The position numbers and the translations under genes are program-made. This document shows, piece by piece, positions 4,642 through 7,727 of a stretch of DNA of 7,727 nucleotides. Under the pieces are notes generated by a model. That model had not been told where the DNA came from. It saw nothing but the letters and a program-made list of their open reading frames with translations, and did not search any database. Origin of the DNA: Desulfobacteraceae bacterium (GTDB taxonomy: Bacteria; Desulfobacterota; DSM-4660; Desulfatiglandales; HGW-15); NCBI GenBank assembly GCA_003819975.1, contig RPPU01000208.1, positions 1 to 7,727 on the forward strand, in the 5' to 3' direction. The stretch's first letter is position 1. Each line of letters starts with the position of its first letter.

Positions 4642-6474
4642 ATGAAAAACATCAAATTAATGGTAAAGTTGATCGGAGGATTCAGCGTGGTCGCCCTGAT
4701 TGTCCTGATAGTCGGCATTATCGGCTTCATGGGCGTGAACACCTTAAACGGACACTTGGATGAAATCAGCGATGTGCGTTTGCCGAGTATCCAGAGCCTT
4801 CTGATCATCAGCGAAGCTCAGACCGCAGTCGACAGCGGTGAAAATGCCCTGCTGGCCAAAAACATCGATTCCCAAGGACGGCAGGATCAATATACCCGTT
4901 TTGAAGAAGCCAAAAAACGCGCCGACGCAGCCTGGAAGATCTATGAACCTCTGCCCCAAACCAAGGAAGAAGCCGAGCTATGGAAGCAATTTGTCCCAGC
5001 CTGGGACAAGTGGTGGAAAGATCATGAAGAATCCGTAAAGTTGTCCAGGGAATATGAAAAAACCCCCACTGAAGATTTATACAACAAAATGAGTCAACAG
5101 TCATTGATCGTCAATGCCATTTCTTTTAAAGCAGCCGAAGATCTTATAGGTAAAATTATCGATATCAACAATAATGTTGCCATTGAAGCCAATAAAACCG
5201 CCGACAGCGCTTCCACCCAAGTTAAAACGATTGCCGTCATTGGTATGATTGTAGGTGTTGTCCTGGCGCTGCTTTTTGGAATTATTTTAACGCTCGGCAT
5301 CACCAAGCCGGTGGCCAAAGCCGTGGCCGTAGCCGATGCCGTGGCCTTGGGCGACTTAAGCAACCGTATTGACTTGAATCAAAAAGACGAAATCGGCCAA
5401 CTAATCAAGAGTCTTAATAATGTCATTGCCAACCTGGATTCAATGGCCAAAACAGCCGAAGAAATTGCCAACGGTGATTTGACCGCCAAAATCAAAGAAC
5501 GGTCCGAGAAAGACACCCTGGGCAAAGCCCTTAGCAACATGGTTGCAAAATTGCAGGAAGTGGTCGGCCAAGTTAAAATAGCTTCCGATAACGTAGCCGC
5601 GGGCAGCCAGCAGTTGAGTTCCGGCTCCGAAGAGATGTCCCAGGGCGCGACCGAGCAGGCCGCGGCCGCCGAAGAAGCCTCTTCTTCCATGGAAGAGATG
5701 GGCGCCAATATCAAACAGAACGCCGACAATGCCCTGCAAACCGAGAAGATCGCCCAGAAATCGGCCGAAGACGCCAAAGAAGGCGGCGCGGCCGTAACCG
5801 AGACCGTCAGAGCCATGAAACAAATTGCCGAGAAGATCTCCATTATCGAAGAGATCGCGCGCCAGACCGACCTTTTGGCCCTGAACGCGGCCATTGAAGC
5901 GGCCCGGGCCGGTGAGCACGGCAAAGGATTTGCCGTGGTGGCTTCGGAAGTCAGAAAATTAGCCGAACGCAGCGCTTCCGCGGCCGGCGAGATCAGCAAA
6001 CTCTCCGCTACCAGCGTGGAGATCGCCGAAAAAGCCGGTCAAATGTTGACCAAACTGGTGCCGGATATCCAGAAGACCGCCGAACTGGTCCAGGAGATCG
6101 CAGCAGCCAGCAATGAACAGAACACGGGCGCCGAACAAATCAACCGGGCCATTCAACAACTCGACCAGGTGATCCAACAGAATGCCACGGCTTCCGAGGA
6201 GATGTCTTCGACCTCCGAGGAGCTGGCTTCCCAGGCCGAGGAACTCCAGGCCACGATCGGCTTTTTCAAAATTGACGAATCCGGGGCCGGCCGCGGCGCG
6301 CGCACGATGAAAACCGCGCATAAAGTCGGTTCCACTGTGGCCCACATCAAGACCAATAAAGCTCAGGTTTCCGCGCCGCAAACAGCCAAAGTCAAGGAGC
6401 CCCAGGGATCGGGCTATGCTTTGGAAATGAAAACCAAGGCCGAGAAGGACGATGAGGGGTTTGAGAAGTACTAG
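4642..6474 (+). CDS. Methyl-accepting chemotaxis protein with two consecutive HAMP units
   Basis: This 610-residue inner-membrane chemoreceptor has TM1 at about 11-33 and a periplasmic four-helix-bundle-type sensor at about 34-195. The sensor contains the [16 protein letters not shown] helix and a Trp-rich segment. TM2 lies at about 196-220. HAMP one spans about 217-268 ([17 protein letters not shown]), and a second HAMP-like unit follows at about 270-312 ([22 protein letters not shown]). The cytoplasmic coiled coil has the invariant tip [20 protein letters not shown] through [20 protein letters not shown] (403-442), which binds CheA and CheW. E/Q- and A/S-rich helices on either side offer methylation sites. 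A basic linker leads to the C-terminal GFEKY, which fits the x-[HFYW]-x2-[HFYW] tether pentapeptide known for CheR/CheB docking. AAGGAG sits 6 nt before the ATG. The ligand cannot be predicted. cheW follows after a 553-bp repeat-filled gap. No cheA, cheR or cheB is visible. Confidence 0.96.
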   Translation: MKNIKLMVKLIGGFSVVALIVLIVGIIGFMGVNTLNGHLDEISDVRLPSIQSLLIISEAQTAVDSGENALLAKNIDSQGRQDQYTRFEEAKKRADAAWKIYEPLPQTKEEAELWKQFVPAWDKWWKDHEESVKLSREYEKTPTEDLYNKMSQQSLIVNAISFKAAEDLIGKIIDINNNVAIEANKTADSASTQVKTIAVIGMIVGVVLALLFGIILTLGITKPVAKAVAVADAVALGDLSNRIDLNQKDEIGQLIKSLNNVIANLDSMAKTAEEIANGDLTAKIKERSEKDTLGKALSNMVAKLQEVVGQVKIASDNVAAGSQQLSSGSEEMSQGATEQAAAAEEASSSMEEMGANIKQNADNALQTEKIAQKSAEDAKEGGAAVTETVRAMKQIAEKISIIEEIARQTDLLALNAAIEAARAGEHGKGFAVVASEVRKLAERSASAAGEISKLSATSVEIAEKAGQMLTKLVPDIQKTAELVQEIAAASNEQNTGAEQINRAIQQLDQVIQQNATASEEMSSTSEELASQAEELQATIGFFKIDESGAGRGARTMKTAHKVGSTVAHIKTNKAQVSAPQTAKVKEPQGSGYALEMKTKAEKDDEGFEKY

Positions 6475-6475
6475 A

Positions 6476-6634
6476 AGAGAAGGGTTCAAGGGGCCAAGGG
6501 GTCGAGGGGTCAAGGGTAAAAAGACAGAGGCCGAGGGATCAAGGGATCAAGGGGCCAAGGGTTAAGAAAAAAAACCAATCGACCCAAAGGAGAAGTTATC
6601 AGACCCCCAAGAGTCAAAAGAGAAGGGTTCGAGG
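6476..6634. repeat. Degenerate tandem repeat, GGGGTCAAGG-type
   Basis: Imperfect 9-11 bp units of the form GGG[GA][TC]CAAG recur: GGGTTCAAGG, GGCCAAGG, GGTCGAGG, GGTCAAGG, GGATCAAGG. The larger phrase AGAGAAGGGTTC appears near both ends (6475-6486 and 6619-6630), suggesting a duplicated block. The unit drifts in length and sequence, unlike a clean minisatellite. It is strongly purine-biased on the plus strand. Confidence 0.65.
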
Positions 6635-6644
6635 GTAAAGTCGA

Positions 6645-6744
6645 CGTGAAAACGTGTGAAAGTGTGAACGTGAGAACGTTAAAAGAAAAGGATGAAGGAT
6701 GAAAAATTCCAGATTCAAGATTGCAGATTACAGATTCGAATCTG
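6645..6744. repeat. Degenerate GTGAACGT-type and AGATT-type tandem repeats
   Basis: Units such as GTGAAAACGT, GTGTGAACGT and GTGAGAACGT (about 6645-6680) are followed by AGATTCA, AGATTGC, AGATTAC and AGATTCG units (about 6710-6738). The block closes with the perfect palindrome CAGATTCGAATCTG (6731-6744). Two unrelated unit types abut without unique sequence of any length between them. Confidence 0.55.
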
Positions 6745-6880
6745 ATGAATTTTACAAATCTTATAATTTTATATTAAAGATTTTTAACCGTGAACCTTGA
6801 ACTGTTGCGTTGAAAAAGTGGCAATGAGAGAAAGCTCAACGACTTCGCCCAAACTGCTGATTATCCGAAGGGCAGATTGA

Positions 6881-6915
6881 TTTTTACTTTTCCTCCTCTC
6901 AAGGAAAAGTAAAAA
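6881..6915. repeat. Perfect 13-bp inverted repeat upstream of cheW
   Basis: TTTTTACTTTTCC (6881-6893) is exactly complementary to GGAAAAGTAAAAA (6903-6915) around a 9-nt loop, TCCTCTCAA. It lies about 115 bp before cheW. The stem is mostly A/T and no T-tract follows on the plus strand, so terminator function is unlikely. It could be an RNA hairpin or a protein-binding dyad. Confidence 0.5.
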
Positions 6916-7027
6916 AAAATAAATCTCTGCGCACTCTGTGTCTCGAGCACGGGATTGTTTTTTCACACAATCCCTGAAGCGGGCGGTGAAAAATATTCGT
7001 CTTTATCATTAAAAAAAGGAGAGAAAA

Positions 7028-7546
7028 ATGAGCACTGCTAAAATAACCGAAACCGCTCTTTATCTGACCTTCCGGTTGGAAACCGAGCTGTTTGCGATCG
7101 ACGTGGTCCAGGTGCGTGAAGTCCTGGACCTTTGCAACATCACCAAGGTGCCCTGCGCACCCCAGTTTCTGAAAGGCGTGATCAACGTGCGCGGCTCCGT
7201 GGTGCCGGTGGTGGATTTGCGCCTTAAGTTCGGCATCGATAAGGCCGAGAAAACCATGGACACCCGGATCGTGGTCCTCGAAATATTGCTGGACGGCGAA
7301 AAAGTCATTCTGGGCGCCATGGCCGATTCGGTGCACGAGGTTGTGGAATTGGAACCGCACCAAATCGAAGATCCGCCCAGTCTGGGCTCGCGCTGGCGTT
7401 CCGAGTTCATCAACGGCATCGGCAAGCGCGGAGATGAGTTTATCATCATCATCGACATCAATCGCGTGTTCTCGGTCGATGAATTGGCTTTTGTCCAGGG
7501 AACGGGCGAGCAAAACGCGCCGGTCGACAAGGCCGTGAATGAGTGA
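7028..7546 (+). CDS. cheW: CheW-family chemotaxis coupling protein
   Basis: This 172-residue cytoplasmic scaffold would link the chemoreceptor tip to the histidine kinase CheA. A single CheW domain fills about residues 8-150. It has the strand pair YLTFRLETELFAIDVVQVRE, the family hallmark GVINVRGSVVPVVDLR (50-65), and the C-terminal strand FIIIIDINRVFS (138-149). A short acidic/polar tail follows. There is no receiver or kinase domain, so it is a free CheW rather than a CheV or CheA piece. AAGGAG (about 7016-7021) precedes the ATG with good spacing. It shares a strand with mcp, but 553 bp of repeats separate them, so independent transcription is likely. No CheA gene follows within the window. 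Base composition is GC-richer than in the two receiver genes and similar to mcp. Confidence 0.95.
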   Translation: MSTAKITETALYLTFRLETELFAIDVVQVREVLDLCNITKVPCAPQFLKGVINVRGSVVPVVDLRLKFGIDKAEKTMDTRIVVLEILLDGEKVILGAMADSVHEVVELEPHQIEDPPSLGSRWRSEFINGIGKRGDEFIIIIDINRVFSVDELAFVQGTGEQNAPVDKAVNE

Positions 7547-7556
7547 GATTAAGACT

Positions 7557-7703
7557 TTCACCACAAAGGACCCGCGTAAAAATAAGTTGGACAATAAAGG
7601 GTTGTAATTAAGATGTAAGGTCATTTTTGGAATGCGGCGACGCGTCGCCGCTTTAAAAGCGCGGACGCGTCCGCGCACTCCAAAAGGTGTCAATTGTGGT
7701 GAA
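7557..7703. repeat. Long-range inverted repeat enclosing the double-palindrome element
   Basis: TTCACCACAA (7557-7566) is exactly complementary to TTGTGGTGAA (7694-7703), 127 bp apart. The double-palindrome repeat lies between them, so RNA from here could fold as a closing stem plus two strong hairpins downstream of cheW. The left arm also resembles common CACCACAAAGGA-style filler, so the pairing may be coincidental. Confidence 0.4.
7625..7685. repeat. Double-palindrome repeat, copy 2
   Basis: Flanks TTTTGGAATGCG and CGCACTCCAAAA form near-perfect inverted ends. Inside are two exact 18-bp palindromes, GCGGCGACGCGTCGCCGC (7634-7651) and GCGCGGACGCGTCCGCGC (7659-7676), joined by TTTAAAA. The layout, terminal words and linker match copy 1 at 4197-4281, which has an additional middle palindrome. 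This copy is intergenic, about 80 bp after cheW, and could serve as a bidirectional hairpin terminator or mRNA-stabilising element. Confidence 0.8.
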
Positions 7704-7727
7704 TCATTATTTTTAAAAATATGACGA

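Larger units (their letters stand above)
6475..7027. other. 553-bp intergenic region made of degenerate repeats and hairpins
   Basis: No gene is visible. Directly after the mcp stop comes a degenerate GGGGTCAAGG-type tandem (6476-6634), then GTGAA[AC]GT-type units (6645-6680), then AGATT-type units ending in a perfect palindrome (6709-6744). TATAAT at 6762-6767 could be a -10 box for cheW, but no good -35 is spaced for it. Further on are a 13-bp inverted repeat (6881-6915), a short CTCTGTGTCTC-like stretch (near 6925-6945) and a GGGATTGT/ACAATCCC hairpin (6951-6974). No T-tailed terminator for mcp was found. Confidence 0.65.

Noticed and set aside
4454..4645. 63-residue plus-strand frame overlapping the mcp start
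   Set aside because: It is built from repeat sequence, has no good SD, and conflicts with the stronger-SD leader ORF at 4527 and the leader hairpin.
5379..6513. Long minus-strand open frames (206 and 184 residues) opposite the MCP gene
   Set aside because: They are low-complexity Ala/Ser/Leu/Gly-rich translations produced by the codon pattern of the MCP coiled coil, with no family resemblance.
6476..6745. CRISPR array or clean minisatellite
   Set aside because: Repeat units are short, degenerate and contiguous, with no regular spacers and no cas genes.
6811..6835. Sigma-54 promoter before cheW (TGGCAATGAG...AAGCTC)
   Set aside because: GG and GC are separated by 12 bp rather than the required 10, and the TTGC element is missing.
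6899..7693. 264-residue minus-strand open frame antisense to cheW
   Set aside because: It is the complement of a clear CheW gene, is His/Asp-rich as expected of an antisense shadow, and reads through the palindromic repeat. It shows no domain.

Overview
The window reads as accessory-type chromosomal DNA from a Gram-negative, probably motile bacterium, most likely a Desulfobacterota (deltaproteobacterial) lineage. That placement is inference. It rests on the sensory domain of the enhancer-binding-type regulator at 2035-3537, on the style of the MCP and CheW proteins, on a sigma-54-type promoter, and on intergenic space filled with many families of short degenerate and palindromic repeats. No rRNA, tRNA or other taxonomic marker is present.

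Layout. (1) 1-378, minus strand: the first 126 codons of radC, cut by the window edge. (2) 708-1136, minus strand: an XRE-type repressor-like protein of the 'FQQIQKYEKG' class. (3) 1309-1656: a stand-alone CheY-like receiver with a good sigma-70 promoter. A small repeat with ends GGGAT[TC]TCTAAAAAT occurs on either side of genes 2-3, at 601-698 and 1683-1766, in opposite orientation. (4) 2035-3537: a protein built like a sigma-54 enhancer-binding protein (AAA+ plus Fis-type HTH). It has lost the GAFTGA sigma-54-contact motif and the Walker-B glutamate. (5) 3793-4284: a second stand-alone receiver behind a near-consensus sigma-54 promoter (-24/-12 at 3700-3715). Its last ~28 residues are encoded by a palindromic repeat that recurs at 7625-7685. 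(6) 4285-4641: a repeat-rich gap ending in a strong-SD 14-codon leader ORF and a 20-position hairpin just before (7) 4642-6474, a membrane methyl-accepting chemotaxis protein with two consecutive HAMP units. (8) 6475-7027: 553 bp of word-like degenerate tandem repeats. (9) 7028-7546: CheW. (10) 7547-7727: a second copy of the palindromic repeat inside a long-range inverted repeat.

How the parts may work together. The MCP senses a periplasmic or membrane signal and CheW would couple it to a CheA that is not in this window. The two receivers have no output domain, so they could act as CheY-type outputs, phosphate sinks or adaptors for kinases encoded elsewhere. The degenerate enhancer-binding protein sits directly upstream of a sigma-54-type promoter and a long dyad. 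It could be a DNA-binding regulator that can no longer remodel sigma-54 holoenzyme. The parts most worth following are this regulator/promoter pairing, the repeat-encoded tail of the second receiver, and the leader ORF plus hairpin ahead of the MCP.
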